Source: Gammaproteobacteria bacterium
GTDB taxonomy: Bacteria > Pseudomonadota > Gammaproteobacteria > JAJPIJ01
Direction of reading: 5' to 3'
Assembly (NCBI GenBank): GCA_022072255.1
Contig: JAJVHZ010000011.1
Span: forward strand, 175,829-215,230
Length of the DNA: 39,402 bases
In this document: piece by piece, positions 1-9,790 of the stretch
Layout: each line of letters begins with the position of its first letter
Position numbering within the stretch: position 1 is the stretch's first letter
Notes under the pieces: generated by a model
Seen by the model: the letters and a program-made list of their open reading frames with translations, nothing else
What the model was told of the DNA's origin: nothing
Databases searched by the model: none
Program-made: the position numbers and the translations under genes

Positions 1-281
1 AGGTCGGGGGCCGAGCGGGTACCGATCTCCGCCGCGGCCAGCCGCCCGAGCAGATCAGCGTCGAGGTAGACGCTCAGATCGAGCGTAGCGCCCTGCGCGC
101 GCACGAATACGCATTCGCCGATCGCGCGTTCCGTCTCCCCGAGCATCGCCCGCGCCCAGGTCGCATCGGTCGTGACGAATTCCGCGACGTCGATGGAGTA
201 CGGGAGGCCATACAACCCCTGCAGCCGGCGTTGCAGGGCGCGCAGCGGCTCGAGCTGCTGCGCGCCGGCCGACGCCGTCAC
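1..281 (-). CDS. Hypothetical protein, N-terminal part (cut by window edge)
   Basis: An open frame begins at a GTG (281-279) that overlaps the TGA of the preceding gene (280-278) in the arrangement GTGA, and stays open for 93 codons to the window edge. The 4-base overlap implies translational coupling with that upstream gene. The visible part has no signal peptide or membrane segment. It starts with a Leu/Arg-rich helix-like stretch (residues 10-25) and then has alternating hydrophobic residues that could be strands. I recognise no family. The reality of the frame rests on the tight coupling and continuous coding-like GC-rich codons; the 3' end and full length are unknown. Confidence 0.6.
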   Translation of the reverse strand, partial: MTASAGAQQLEPLRALQRRLQGLYGLPYSIDVAEFVTTDATWARAMLGETERAIGECVFVRAQGATLDLSVYLDADLLGRLAAAEIGTRSAPD

Positions 282-913
282 TGCGGAAGACCGTCCCCCG
301 GCGCCCATATCGGCTGCAGGCCCAGGTCCACGAGACGTCGCTGGGCGCGCGCGCTGCCCGTCTTCAGCCACAGCTCGTAGGTGCGCAGGATGTCGGAGTC
401 GGAATTCAGGTGAGCGCGTTCGCTGACCTCGTTCAGAACGTCGACGAAGCGCTGGAACTTGCCGGAGAGTTCCCCGAACACCGGCGAGAGCGCGCGTCCG
501 CCCGCCCAACGTGAGAGGTTGTCGGCGAGATACCCGTAGGCGCTGCCGCCCATGGCGACGTAGTAGTTCACGTCGACCGTCTTGCGCTGCAGGCTGTCGC
601 TGAACACGCCGCTGATGAACAGGGCGACGTCGGCGAGCCGGCGCAGCATCAGGTTGCGCTGCTCGGCATTCGGGGCGGCCAGGGCGTCGCCGTACATCTC
701 GGCGAGGGGTTTCAGCGTCCTGCCCTCCTCGGTGTGCTCGTAAAGCCGATCGGAATGGGTGAACGACGTCAGCAGATTGAGGACGTAGCAGGTCGTGTCG
801 GCACTCGCCTTCAGATGCTGGTTGTCGATCGCGTGCCTGAGCTCGTCGTGGAAGTATTCGCGCACGTCCATGTGGCTGATGAGCGGTCGACGACTGTCGT
901 GCGGACTCGACAT
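278..913 (-). CDS. Conserved-looking hypothetical protein, 211 aa
   Basis: A 211-residue, predominantly helical, soluble protein with no signal peptide and no obvious catalytic motif. Met1 is well supported by a GGAGG Shine-Dalgarno (920-924) six bases upstream of ATG. A second Met at residue 15, before DVREYFHDEL, is an alternative start. Features visible are a run of amphipathic helices, a Tyr-rich centre (VNYYVAMGGSAYGYL, about residues 118-132) and a C-terminus ending in GDGLPQ. It lies downstream of groEL beyond a terminator, so it probably has its own promoter in 914-1110. It overlaps the next gene by 4 bases, so the two likely act together. I do not recognise the family and assign no function. 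Confidence 0.75.
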   Translation of the reverse strand: MSSPHDSRRPLISHMDVREYFHDELRHAIDNQHLKASADTTCYVLNLLTSFTHSDRLYEHTEEGRTLKPLAEMYGDALAAPNAEQRNLMLRRLADVALFISGVFSDSLQRKTVDVNYYVAMGGSAYGYLADNLSRWAGGRALSPVFGELSGKFQRFVDVLNEVSERAHLNSDSDILRTYELWLKTGSARAQRRLVDLGLQPIWAPGDGLPQ

Positions 914-1110
914 GATGAGCCTCCGATGTGGCCGGGACTACTGGCGTTATCAGTCGATACAACTTTCATGCCCATCAGGCGGTTGCGGCAAACCGGCGAA
1001 ATCGATCAGCGGCTTGCGGGTCGCCGCGCCAGACGCCGGCGGGCATGCTGCACGAGAACTTAGCAGAACGCGTCCGGAATCGGCAACATCGTGCCTGTTG
1101 CCGGTTCAAG

Positions 1111-1136
1111 AAAAACCCCGCCGGCGGGGCGGGGTT
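1111..1136 (-). terminator. Intrinsic terminator of groESL
   Basis: A perfect 9-bp GC-rich stem (AACCCCGCC, 1114-1122, with GGCGGGGTT, 1128-1136) encloses a 5-base loop. Read on the minus strand it ends in a run of five T followed by CTT. It sits 30 bases past the groEL stop, the expected place for a Rho-independent terminator. Confidence 0.85.
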
Positions 1137-1165
1137 CTCGTACTGCAGTGCATTGCGACGGACCG

Positions 1166-2812
<1,647 letters not shown>

Positions 2813-2849
2813 TCAATCGATATTGGTCCTGGGCCGGGCTGTCCGCCCG

Positions 2850-3137
2850 TTACTCGAGTACCGCCATGACGTCGTCCTCGCGCATCACCAGGTACCCGGT
2901 CCCGTCGAGCGTGACCTCGGTGCCGGCGTACTTGCCGAACAGGACCTTGTCGCCGGCCTTGACGGCGACGGCACGGACCTGGCCGTTGTCGAGGACCTTG
3001 CCGTTGCCGATGGCCACGACCTCGCCCTGGACGGGTTTCTCCTTGGCATTGTCCGGGATGATTATCCCGCCTGCCGACTGCACATCCTCCTCCAGGCTCC
3101 GCACCAGGATGCGATCATGCAACGGTGTGATTTTCAT
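2850..3137 (-). CDS. groS: Co-chaperonin GroES (Hsp10)
   Basis: A 95-residue co-chaperonin that caps the GroEL ring as a heptamer. The start [12 protein letters not shown] at 3137 is the family N-terminus; the frame remains open upstream to 3191, but that extension has no family similarity. An AAGGAG lies 14 bases upstream of this ATG, a rather long spacing. The mobile loop that contacts GroEL is visible (residues about 16-32, with SAGGIIIP), and [11 protein letters not shown] is the core barrel signature. It is the first gene of groESL, with a leader of about 70 nt from the predicted start of transcription inside the CIRCE operator. Confidence 0.98.
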   Translation of the reverse strand: MKITPLHDRILVRSLEEDVQSAGGIIIPDNAKEKPVQGEVVAIGNGKVLDNGQVRAVAVKAGDKVLFGKYAGTEVTLDGTGYLVMREDDVMAVLE

Positions 3138-3184
3138 GCGAATAATCCATTCTCCTTGTTGATAGACACAACCCGGAGGGGCGG

Positions 3185-3211
3185 TTAGCACTCATCGGGT
3201 GAGAGTGCTGG
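3185..3211 (-). promoter_or_regulatory. CIRCE operator (HrcA binding site) of groESL
   Basis: The inverted repeat TTAGCACTC-N9-GAGTGCTgg matches the CIRCE consensus TTAGCACTC-N9-GAGTGCTAA in all 9 bases of one arm and 7 of 9 of the other, with the exact 9-base spacer. It begins two bases downstream of the predicted -10, so it covers the expected transcription start. That is where HrcA binding blocks initiation. hrcA itself is not in the window. Confidence 0.92.
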
Positions 3212-3213
3212 TA

Positions 3214-3242
3214 ATGATAAGATCGGTCTTTTCGCCGATCAA
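3214..3242 (-). promoter_or_regulatory. Predicted sigma70-type promoter of groESL
   Basis: Reading on the minus strand, TTGATC (3242-3237), a 17-base spacer and TATCAT (3219-3214) form a good -35/-10 pair directly upstream of the CIRCE element. The -35 is preceded by C (CTTGAT), also reminiscent of the sigma32 -35 box, but no sigma32-like CCCCAT-type -10 was seen. Repression by HrcA is therefore the more likely heat-shock control. Confidence 0.7.
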
Positions 3243-3430
3243 GGCTGGCTCACCAGGTGGGATACGGATGGCCGGGAGGTCCGCGCGGTACGCAGCCGCA
3301 CCTGCCGTCCGGAGACGGGCAGGCAGGTCCTCGGGCCCGGGGCCGTGTGCGCGTGCCGGTGCGCGATGTGGGCAGCACCGCCTGCGCGGCGCCTTGGGAG
3401 GGCAGGGCAATCGTGCGGCGACGCAGGCGC

Positions 3431-4978
3431 CTAATTGGCCGCGGCGAGATCGAAGACGCTGTACCGGTTGCGGCCGCGCTGTTTGGCCCGGTACATGGCC
3501 TCGTCGGCGCGGACAATCAGGGTGTCGGCGTCGTGGCCATGGTCCGGGAAATAGCTGATTCCCACGCTTGCGCTGGGACGGATCTCCAGCGCATTGATCC
3601 GCACCGGTTCGGCCAGCACGCGCAGCATGCGGCGGGCGACCTGTTCGACCTCGCTGCGATCACTGACCGAATCCACGCAGATGAGAAACTCGTCGCCGCC
3701 GAAGCGCGCCACGATGTCGTTGCTCCGGGCGCAATTCTGCAGCCGTTCGGCGATGACCTGCAGGAAACGGTCGCCGATCTCGTGGCCGTGGCTGTCATTG
3801 ATGGCCTTGAAAAGGTCGAGGTCGGCGTAGAGCACGCCGACACCGGCGCCGGTGCCACCGGCCGATTGAAGCTGCTTGCCGAGCCGATCCCTGAAGACGC
3901 GGCGATTGGCCAGGCCGGTCAGCGGGTCGGAGTTGGCCAGGCGCAGCAATTCGGTCTGCAGCAGCCGTCGCTCCGAATTCTCGCGCTCCAGTTCGCGGCG
4001 TTGCATCAGGTGGTCGCGCAGCAGGCGCGAGATGCCGCTGAACTCGGTGTTGGCCGCCTCCAGCCGGGCCAGCGACCGCTCGTCGCCGGCCTCCAGGCCG
4101 CGCGCGAGCGCCTGCAGCGGCCTCTCCACCCAGCGGGTCAGGGCCAGCCTCAGGAGTATGAGCACAATCGTGCACATCACTGCGTAGGAGATCAGTTGCT
4201 GCCGCAGCTGCGACTGCCAGATGGATGTGGCGAGGGAGTTGCCATACACCCCGAGTCTCGCGACCGGCGCCCCATTCCATCCGGGGAGGGTCAGGTTCAA
4301 ACGCAACCGCCCGCGGTCCTCATCGCCAGCCTCCGGCCCGCCGGCAGCCGCCGTGGCCGATTCCAGCACGACCCTTGAATCCGCCGATTGCCCGATGCTG
4401 GCCAGGTGCGCGGCGTCCCAGCGCCTGGCCCCCACCAGGTACCCGCGAGGCTCCGTTACCCGGGCGCTGTCGGCACTCGGCTGGATCGGCGCGGTGCGGA
4501 CCTCGAGCAGCCCGACGGGCGAGTCGGCGTAGAAGTGCGCAAATGGCTGGCGCCGGAGGAGCTCGCGCAGCTCGACGGTCGCGAGGGGAGGAGCCAGGGG
4601 CTTGTCCGCGCCATTCTCCACGTCCGTGCCGTATACCAGCGCGAACTGCGGGTCGAAGACCCAGGCGGCATAGGCAATGGCGGGAGGGAGCGCCGCATCG
4701 ATGTTGATCACGGCCCAGCCGCGGTCGCCGCTGCCCACGAAGTTCACCATTTCGTCCCAGTAGGAATAATCGGAGGTGAACGAGGCGAGCGTGGCGCTGT
4801 GCAGGGCCAGCAGGCGGCCGAACTGGCCACGGAATTCCTGGTCCCGGGCCCCCTGCACGGCGGCGATCTGCCGCTGTTGAAGCAGATGCAGGCCGAGCAG
4901 CCCCATGATGGAGAGGGCGGCAACGGCTGCGAGCAGCAGCAGCAGGCGGGTGTGTATGGTTTTCCCCGGAGACTTCAT
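3431..4978 (-). CDS. CHASE4-GGDEF diguanylate cyclase, membrane bound
   Basis: A 515-residue inner-membrane sensor enzyme predicted to make cyclic di-GMP. From the chosen start: TM1 (about 9-31), a periplasmic CHASE4-like domain (about 45-250, with the typical YSYWDEMVNFV at 71-81), TM2 (about 262-280), a HAMP-like/coiled-coil linker, and a C-terminal GGDEF domain (about 345-510). The active site GGDEF (427-431) is intact and the inhibitory I-site RSND (418-421) is present five residues before it, so product feedback is expected. The start is uncertain: no clear Shine-Dalgarno is seen at 4978, and in-frame Met codons at 5017 and 5098 would add residues that do not look like a signal anchor. 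It appears monocistronic; the ligand is unknown. Confidence 0.9.
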   Translation of the reverse strand: MKSPGKTIHTRLLLLLAAVAALSIMGLLGLHLLQQRQIAAVQGARDQEFRGQFGRLLALHSATLASFTSDYSYWDEMVNFVGSGDRGWAVINIDAALPPAIAYAAWVFDPQFALVYGTDVENGADKPLAPPLATVELRELLRRQPFAHFYADSPVGLLEVRTAPIQPSADSARVTEPRGYLVGARRWDAAHLASIGQSADSRVVLESATAAAGGPEAGDEDRGRLRLNLTLPGWNGAPVARLGVYGNSLATSIWQSQLRQQLISYAVMCTIVLILLRLALTRWVERPLQALARGLEAGDERSLARLEAANTEFSGISRLLRDHLMQRRELERENSERRLLQTELLRLANSDPLTGLANRRVFRDRLGKQLQSAGGTGAGVGVLYADLDLFKAINDSHGHEIGDRFLQVIAERLQNCARSNDIVARFGGDEFLICVDSVSDRSEVEQVARRMLRVLAEPVRINALEIRPSASVGISYFPDHGHDADTLIVRADEAMYRAKQRGRNRYSVFDLAAAN

Positions 4979-5184
4979 CCCTATGCCGTCATGGTCACCG
5001 ATGATCTGATTCGGCATTGGGACGCAGAATTTGGGCCAACCTGGCATGGCAGCGGAAGCGGCGCACCCCGGCCGGGGGTGGCCGCAGGTCCGGCGCATTC
5101 TCAGCGCGCTCCTGCGGTCGGGCCTGCCCCGCCGGCCTCCTCGAGGTTGCCTTCGCAGGGGTGCTCCCGTAGGCTTGCGGCCCC

Positions 5185-5718
5185 ATGAACGCTCAGCCCA
5201 AGTTCGTCAGGCAATCGTCCTACACGCACGAAGAACTGCTCGCCTGTGGCCGCGGCGAGATGTTCGGGCTCGGCAATGCGCAGCTGCCGCTGCCGCCCAT
5301 GCTGATGGCCGACCGGATCCCGTCGATCTCCGCGGAGGGCGGGAGGTACGGCAAGGGGCAGATGGTCGCGGAGCTGGATATCCGCCCGGATCTGTGGTTC
5401 TTCGACTGCCATTTCACCGGCGATCCGGTCATGCCTGGCTGCCTCGGGCTGGACGCGATGTGGCAGCTCATCGGCTTTTTCCTGGCCTGGCAGGGTGGCC
5501 CGGGACATGGCCGGGCGCTCGGATGCGGGGAGGTCCAGTTCACGGGTCAGGTGACCCCGAAGGCGAGACTGGTGACCTACCGCGTGGACATGAAGCGCGT
5601 CATCCTGCGCAAGCTGGTGATGGGGATCGCCGATGCCGAAATGGCGGTGGACGGCCGCGTCATCTACATCGGCAAGGACCTGCGGGTCGGGCTGTTCACG
5701 TCTACCGAGGGATTCTGA
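5185..5718 (+). CDS. fabA: 3-hydroxydecanoyl-ACP dehydratase/isomerase FabA
   Basis: A 177-residue hot-dog-fold enzyme that dehydrates 3-hydroxydecanoyl-ACP and isomerises trans-2 to cis-3-decenoyl-ACP, the branch point of anaerobic unsaturated fatty acid synthesis. The active-site helix region reads [18 protein letters not shown] (74-90), with catalytic His76 and Asp90 corresponding to the His/Asp pair of E. coli FabA. Length is normal. The usual partner fabB is not adjacent, and the only following feature is a short inverted repeat (GGCCGGT/ACCGGCC, 5726-5745). No Shine-Dalgarno is visible before the ATG; a weak -35/-10 pair (TTGCCT, 17 bp, TAGGCT) would put transcription start almost at the start codon, so a leaderless mRNA is possible. 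Confidence 0.96.
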   Translation: MNAQPKFVRQSSYTHEELLACGRGEMFGLGNAQLPLPPMLMADRIPSISAEGGRYGKGQMVAELDIRPDLWFFDCHFTGDPVMPGCLGLDAMWQLIGFFLAWQGGPGHGRALGCGEVQFTGQVTPKARLVTYRVDMKRVILRKLVMGIADAEMAVDGRVIYIGKDLRVGLFTSTEGF

Positions 5719-5730
5719 GCGCCTCGGCCG

Positions 5731-5767
5731 GTCGCATCACCGGCCTGACCGTCCAGGCCATTGCGCC
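5731..5767. repeat. 37-bp direct repeat, copy 1
   Basis: Matches copy 2 (5803-5839) at 35 of 37 bases in the same orientation, 72 bp away. This copy lies in the fabA/TPR-gene intergenic region. The sequences flanking the two copies are unrelated, so only this segment is duplicated. Confidence 0.85.
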
Positions 5768-5802
5768 CACCACGTGCCGATCAGCAACATCGGCGAGCTG
5801 GC

Positions 5803-5839
5803 GTCGCATCGCCGGCCTAACCGTCCAGGCCATTGCGCC
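5803..5839. repeat. 37-bp direct repeat, copy 2
   Basis: Overlaps the last codons and stop of the minus-strand TPR gene (stop at 5819-5817). Copy 1 carries a change that would turn this stop into a Gln codon. The original is probably this copy, because it belongs to the gene. Confidence 0.85.
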
Positions 5840-6377
5840 GGCGGATCTCCATCCGTTGTCGCAGCGTGTCGGCATAGGCACGCGCCGTGCTCAGCCAGGG
5901 GTACACGTCCAGGGCCTCCTCGAAGGCGCTGAGCGCCTCGTCGGGATCCCGCAGCCCGAGGTAACACATGCCCCGGCCGGACAATGCGCCGAAATGCCGC
6001 GGTTCGAGCTTCAGGGTCTCCTCCACGTCCGCGAGCGAGGCGTCGAAGTAGCCGACCTTGTAGTAGATGATCGCCCGCTGGTTCCAGGCCTCGGCAAAAT
6101 CCGGGGCGATCTCGATGACGCGGTTGACGACCTCCAGAGCCTTGTCGACGTCACCGGCGTCCTTCGCCGCCACCGCCTGCTGCAGCAGCCGGGCGACACC
6201 GGCGTCGCGGTACTCGAACCAGATCTTCCAGATCTCGTTGGCAGTGCCAACCGCATCCTCCTCCTCCCTGGCCTCCTTCAGCCGGTCGAACAGCGGGGTC
6301 AGGCGCGGGTCGGTCTGATCGGCTGCCGCGGCCATCGCGGCGAGCGTGAGCACGGTGGCGGTCAGCAAACGGCGCAT
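5817..6377 (-). CDS. Exported tetratricopeptide-repeat protein
   Basis: A 186-residue protein with a Sec-type signal peptide (1-19, positively charged MRRLL then a hydrophobic Ala-rich core ending AAAAD) and helical repeats of the TPR type. Three TPR-like units are visible, at about 77-108, 111-142 and 145-175, with the characteristic W/N-x-R-A, Y-x-x-G and A-L/F-x-x-A-L patterns. It probably acts as a periplasmic protein-interaction scaffold. The start was chosen for the signal peptide; GGGGA stands seven bases upstream. It follows hemL by 19 bp and is likely the last gene of thiD-thiE-hemL-TPR; the same association is found in Pseudomonas. Its 3' end lies inside a 37-bp direct repeat. Confidence 0.85.
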   Translation of the reverse strand: MRRLLTATVLTLAAMAAAADQTDPRLTPLFDRLKEAREEEDAVGTANEIWKIWFEYRDAGVARLLQQAVAAKDAGDVDKALEVVNRVIEIAPDFAEAWNQRAIIYYKVGYFDASLADVEETLKLEPRHFGALSGRGMCYLGLRDPDEALSAFEEALDVYPWLSTARAYADTLRQRMEIRRRNGLDG

Positions 6378-6396
6378 CCGATGTCCCCGCACGGTC

Positions 6397-7680
6397 CTAT
6401 TCGAGGGATGCCAGGACCTCGCCGGCGGCAGCGAGCGTGCGGTCGATCTCGACTTCCGAATGCGCGATCGACACGAACCCGGCCTCGAAAGCCGAGGGTG
6501 CGAGATACACGCCCCTGGCCAGCATGCCGTGGAAAAAACGCTTGAAGCGCTCGATGTCACAGTCCATGACGTGTGAGAACCTGGAAATGGAATTCCGTTC
6601 CGTGAAGAAGATTCCGAACATGCCCGCCGCACAGGCGGTGCGCAACGGCTGCCCGGCGGTCCGTGCCCGCTCCTCGAGTCCCCGCATCAGCGCCTGTGTG
6701 GTCGCGAGCAGGCGCTTGTGGAAGTCGGGTTGCGCCACCAGGTTCAGCGTGGCGAGGCCGGCCGCCATGGCCACCGGATTGCCGGAGAGCGTGCCGGCCT
6801 GGTAGACCGGGCCCATCGGCGCCAGCATCTCCATGATCTCGCGCCGGCCGCCGAAGGCACCGACCGGCATGCCGCCGCCGATCACCTTGCCGAGTACGGT
6901 GAGGTCCGGCCTGACGTTGTAGAGGGACTGCGCGCCGCCCAGGGCGACCCGGAAACCGGTCATCACCTCGTCGATGATGAGCAAGGCGCCGTACTGATCG
7001 CACACGGCACGCAGGCCCTCGAGGAACCCCGGCTCCGGCGCGATGAAATTCATGTTGCCGGCGATCGGCTCGACTATGATCGCGGCGATCTCGGCGCCGT
7101 GGCGCGCGAAGGCCTCGCGCACCTGCCCGATGTCGTTGAATGAGAGCGACAGCGTCATCTCCGCCAGTGCGGACGGCACGCCGGGAGAGGTCGGAACGCC
7201 GAACGTGAGGGCGCCGGAGCCGGCCTTCACCAGCAGCGAGTCGGCGTGCCCGTGATAGCAGCCCTCGAACTTCACGATCCGATCCCGCTTCGTGTAGGCG
7301 CGCGCCAGGCGGATCGCGCTCATCGCGGCCTCCGTTCCCGAGCTAACGAAGCGCAGGCGTTCGACGCTGGGCATGAGCTCGCAGACCTTGCGCGCGAGCT
7401 GCGTCTCGATCGCCGTCGGCGCGCCGAAGCTCAGGCCGTCACGCGCCACGCGCGTCACGGCCGCGATGACCTCCGGATGCGCGTGTCCGAGGATGAGCGG
7501 CCCCCAGGAGCCGACATAGTCGACGTAGCGTCGATCGTCCTCGTCGATGAGATAGGCGCCCTCGCCGCGCCGGAAGTAGACCGGCTCGCCGCCGACATGC
7601 CTGAACGCGCGCACGGGGGAGTTCACGCCGCCGACGATGTAGCGCTGGGCTTCGGCAAACAGCTTTGAGGAGCGTGTCAT
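6397..7680 (-). CDS. hemL: Glutamate-1-semialdehyde 2,1-aminomutase
   Basis: A 427-residue PLP enzyme that converts glutamate-1-semialdehyde to 5-aminolevulinate in the C5 pathway of heme synthesis. The PLP-binding lysine is Lys265 in [15 protein letters not shown], at the same number as in E. coli HemL. Other class-III aminotransferase signatures are SSGTEA (113-118), [10 protein letters not shown] (138-147) and [10 protein letters not shown] (235-244). Length is normal. The start has an AAGGA about five bases upstream. It lies 67 bp after thiE and 19 bp before the TPR gene on the same strand. Together with hemJ at 9.8 kb, this window covers an early and a late step of heme synthesis. Confidence 0.97.
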   Translation of the reverse strand: MTRSSKLFAEAQRYIVGGVNSPVRAFRHVGGEPVYFRRGEGAYLIDEDDRRYVDYVGSWGPLILGHAHPEVIAAVTRVARDGLSFGAPTAIETQLARKVCELMPSVERLRFVSSGTEAAMSAIRLARAYTKRDRIVKFEGCYHGHADSLLVKAGSGALTFGVPTSPGVPSALAEMTLSLSFNDIGQVREAFARHGAEIAAIIVEPIAGNMNFIAPEPGFLEGLRAVCDQYGALLIIDEVMTGFRVALGGAQSLYNVRPDLTVLGKVIGGGMPVGAFGGRREIMEMLAPMGPVYQAGTLSGNPVAMAAGLATLNLVAQPDFHKRLLATTQALMRGLEERARTAGQPLRTACAAGMFGIFFTERNSISRFSHVMDCDIERFKRFFHGMLARGVYLAPSAFEAGFVSIAHSEVEIDRTLAAAGEVLASLE

Positions 7681-7747
7681 GATGTCCTTCGTTCTTCAGG
7701 GTGCATGGGACGATGGGGTTTCGGGCCGAGGCTCCGCGGCCGGGGCA

Positions 7748-8383
7748 TCAGCCGAACAGGGTTGCATAGTGTCGCGCGGCGTCCTCCGGGTCCTCGCCGC
7801 CGAACAGCCCGTCGACGACCGCCAGCAGATCGGCGCCGGCCTCGAGCAGGGTGCCGCCATTTTCGGGCGTGATGCCGCCTATCGCAACGATCGGGAGGTT
7901 CAGCGCGCCGGCGGCCTGGCGCAGGAGGTCGACAGTGGCGCGTACGGCGCCGGGCTTCGTCCGCGAAGGGTGGAAACTGCCGAAGGCGACATAGCTCGCG
8001 CCATCCCGCTGCGCCTCGATGGCCCGCTGCAGTTGGTCGTAGCAGGACACGCCGATGATCGCGGAATCACCCAGCAACACGCGGGCGGCGGCGATGCTCA
8101 TGTCGTCGCGTCCCAGGTGCACGCCGGCGGCATCGATGTCGCGAGCCAGGGCGGCGTCGTCGTTGACGATCAACGGCACGCCGTGCCCTGCGCACATGTT
8201 CTTCAGCGCCAGGGCCTGCGCGCGCTGCGCGTTGCGCTTGGCGCGGTACTGCACCAGGACCGCGCCGCCGCGGATTGCGGCCGCAACGCTCTGCAGCAGC
8301 GTTCGCGTGTCGGTGCAGTGCGCCGGCGTGATCGCATACAGACCGCGATCCGGCATTCGCTCGGATACGCTGCGGGCCATCAT
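7748..8383 (-). CDS. thiE: Thiamine-phosphate synthase
   Basis: A 211-residue TIM-barrel enzyme that joins HMP-pyrophosphate and the thiazole phosphate to give thiamine monophosphate. Family signatures: QYRAK (46-50) with the phosphate-binding Lys, VHLGRDDM (88-95), FGSFHPSRTK (134-143) and AIGGITPEN (167-175). The start ATG at 8383 overlaps the thiD stop as ATGA, indicating coupled translation; a second Met follows immediately and a third at residue 10 would also leave the barrel complete. The gene lies directly downstream of thiD and upstream of hemL, as in Pseudomonas. Confidence 0.95.
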   Translation of the reverse strand: MMARSVSERMPDRGLYAITPAHCTDTRTLLQSVAAAIRGGAVLVQYRAKRNAQRAQALALKNMCAGHGVPLIVNDDAALARDIDAAGVHLGRDDMSIAAARVLLGDSAIIGVSCYDQLQRAIEAQRDGASYVAFGSFHPSRTKPGAVRATVDLLRQAAGALNLPIVAIGGITPENGGTLLEAGADLLAVVDGLFGGEDPEDAARHYATLFG

Positions 8384-9177
8384 GGAATCGCGATGCGCAG
8401 TCGGCCGGGATGGCGCTGGCCGTGTCCGAGCGGCAGGGCGTGGCGCAGCGACTGCCAGGTGTATTCCTGCGCCAGGGTCGCTGCACTGTCGATATCCGCG
8501 CCGCGGGCGAGCCAGGTGGCCAGTGCCGCGGCCAGGGTGCACCCGGAACCATGATAGGCGTGCGGCAGCCTGGGCCACCGCCAGCGCCTGCAGGAGGTTG
8601 GACCGTAGAGCGCATTGATCACGTCGTCGGTCGACGCATGCGTTCCGGTCAGCAGCACGAACCGGGCGCCGCGCTCGAGCAGGCTGCGCGCCGCCTCCCC
8701 GGGATCCTGCGCCCCCGCGAGCGCGCAGGCCTCGTGAACGTTGGGCGTGACGACAGTCGCCAGCGGCAGCAGGCCACGCATGGTGGCGATCATGTCCGCG
8801 CCGAGGATCCGTTGGCCGGTGCCGGCCGCCATGACCGGGTCCAGCACGATCGGCAGGCTCCCGGCCCTCCCGAGCAGACCGGCGAGCGCCTCGCCCACGC
8901 CCCGGTCGGGGATCAGCCCCACCTTGATCGCCTTCGGGGTCATGTCCTCCATCAACAGCGCGGCCTGCCTCGAGAGGGCGTCGCAGTCGGCGGCGAGGCA
9001 TTCGGTGAATCTGGCCGTGTTCTGTGCCGTCAGCGCCGTGACCAGGGTCGCAGGGTATCCGCCGCTGGCGTGTATCGCCTCGATGTCGGCCTGGATCCCG
9101 GCACCGCCGCACGGATCGTGACCACCGATGGCGAGCACGATCGGTGGATTAAGGGTGAGTTCAGCCACGAGGCGCAT
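8380..9177 (-). CDS. thiD: Hydroxymethylpyrimidine/phosphomethylpyrimidine kinase
   Basis: A 265-residue ribokinase-fold enzyme that phosphorylates HMP and HMP-P to HMP-PP, the pyrimidine half of thiamine. The HMP-binding region GGHDPCGGAGIQADI (19-33) and the anion-hole/catalytic stretch HGSGCTLAAA near the C-terminus are intact; length is typical. The start at 9177 lacks a strong Shine-Dalgarno; a GTG three codons later is possible. The upstream frame is open but not family-like. No TPP riboswitch (CUGAGA-type core) was seen upstream in 9178-9344. The intergenic region is shared with the divergent Cys-rich peptide gene. Confidence 0.94.
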   Translation of the reverse strand: MRLVAELTLNPPIVLAIGGHDPCGGAGIQADIEAIHASGGYPATLVTALTAQNTARFTECLAADCDALSRQAALLMEDMTPKAIKVGLIPDRGVGEALAGLLGRAGSLPIVLDPVMAAGTGQRILGADMIATMRGLLPLATVVTPNVHEACALAGAQDPGEAARSLLERGARFVLLTGTHASTDDVINALYGPTSCRRWRWPRLPHAYHGSGCTLAAALATWLARGADIDSAATLAQEYTWQSLRHALPLGHGQRHPGRLRIAIP

Positions 9178-9344
9178 CCTACAGGGTGTGCGTCGCAATA
9201 CGCGCCGCAATCCCCGCCATCTTATTTCGACGAAAGGCCGTATGGGAGTGTAACCCCTGCCGACGGCCGGGCAACCAACCGTCGGATCCTCGCCAACCGG
9301 CAAGTCCCTGCACACCCCGATTTCCAACCACGGAGATGACACAG

Positions 9345-9602
9345 ATGAGCGTATCCGCGAAGAAGTTGACCGGCGCCACCCTGGCGACCACGGCGGCCAT
9401 GCTGTTTGCCTTCGCCCCGGCAACCACCGTGCACGCCGAGGAGGGGGCGGTTTCCTGCCTCGGCATCAATGCCTGCAAGGGACAGAGCGCGTGCAAGACC
9501 GCGGCGAACGCCTGTGCCGGTCAGAACGCCTGCAAGGGCCTTGGCATCAGCCGGGTCAGTGAGGCGGAGTGCACGGCGAAGGGCGGCAAGATCGCGCAGT
9601 AA
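9345..9602 (+). CDS. Small exported Cys-rich peptide, bufferin-like
   Basis: An 85-residue protein with a clear Sec signal peptide (1-31, ending TVHA-EE) and a mature part of about 54 residues with six cysteines (38, 44, 50, 57, 63, 76). Five of them head a short repeating unit of the form C-x-G-x-N/S-A with 6-7 residue period. This resembles BufA-type (DUF2282-like) precursor peptides, which are exported and, where studied, modified by an MNIO enzyme (BufB, DUF692) with BufC and bind copper. No bufB or bufC is within the window, so modification is unproven. The start at 9345 is preferred: GGAG lies nine bases upstream, while an ATG at 9336 abuts that GGAG. It is monocistronic with its own terminator. 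Confidence 0.8.
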   Translation: MSVSAKKLTGATLATTAAMLFAFAPATTVHAEEGAVSCLGINACKGQSACKTAANACAGQNACKGLGISRVSEAECTAKGGKIAQ

Positions 9603-9656
9603 ACCCTGCGGGAGACGTCATCGGCGTCCCGGCGACACCGGTGCGCCCGGACACCG

Positions 9657-9701
9657 CGCCCCGCCCGCCGGCAGGTACCGGCGAGCGGGGCGTCTGGTTT
9701 T
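9657..9701 (+). terminator. Intrinsic terminator of the Cys-rich peptide gene
   Basis: CGCCCCGC (9657-9664) pairs with GCGGGGCG (9685-9692), and inside it CGCCGG (9666-9671) pairs with CCGGCG (9678-9683), leaving one C/A mismatch and a 6-base loop. The hairpin is followed by TCTGGTTTT. It sits about 55 bases after the stop. Confidence 0.8.
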
Positions 9702-9790
9702 CGGACCTCTGCCCCACGGCGCATCCGCCGATCGGAACACGTGGCTCGCCGCCGTCCGGGTCGGTCCCCGCCGCGGGAAGATGCGGGCGA

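Noticed and set aside
9178..9344. TPP riboswitch upstream of thiD
   Set aside because: No CUGAGA core or conserved thi-box pattern is visible on the minus strand.
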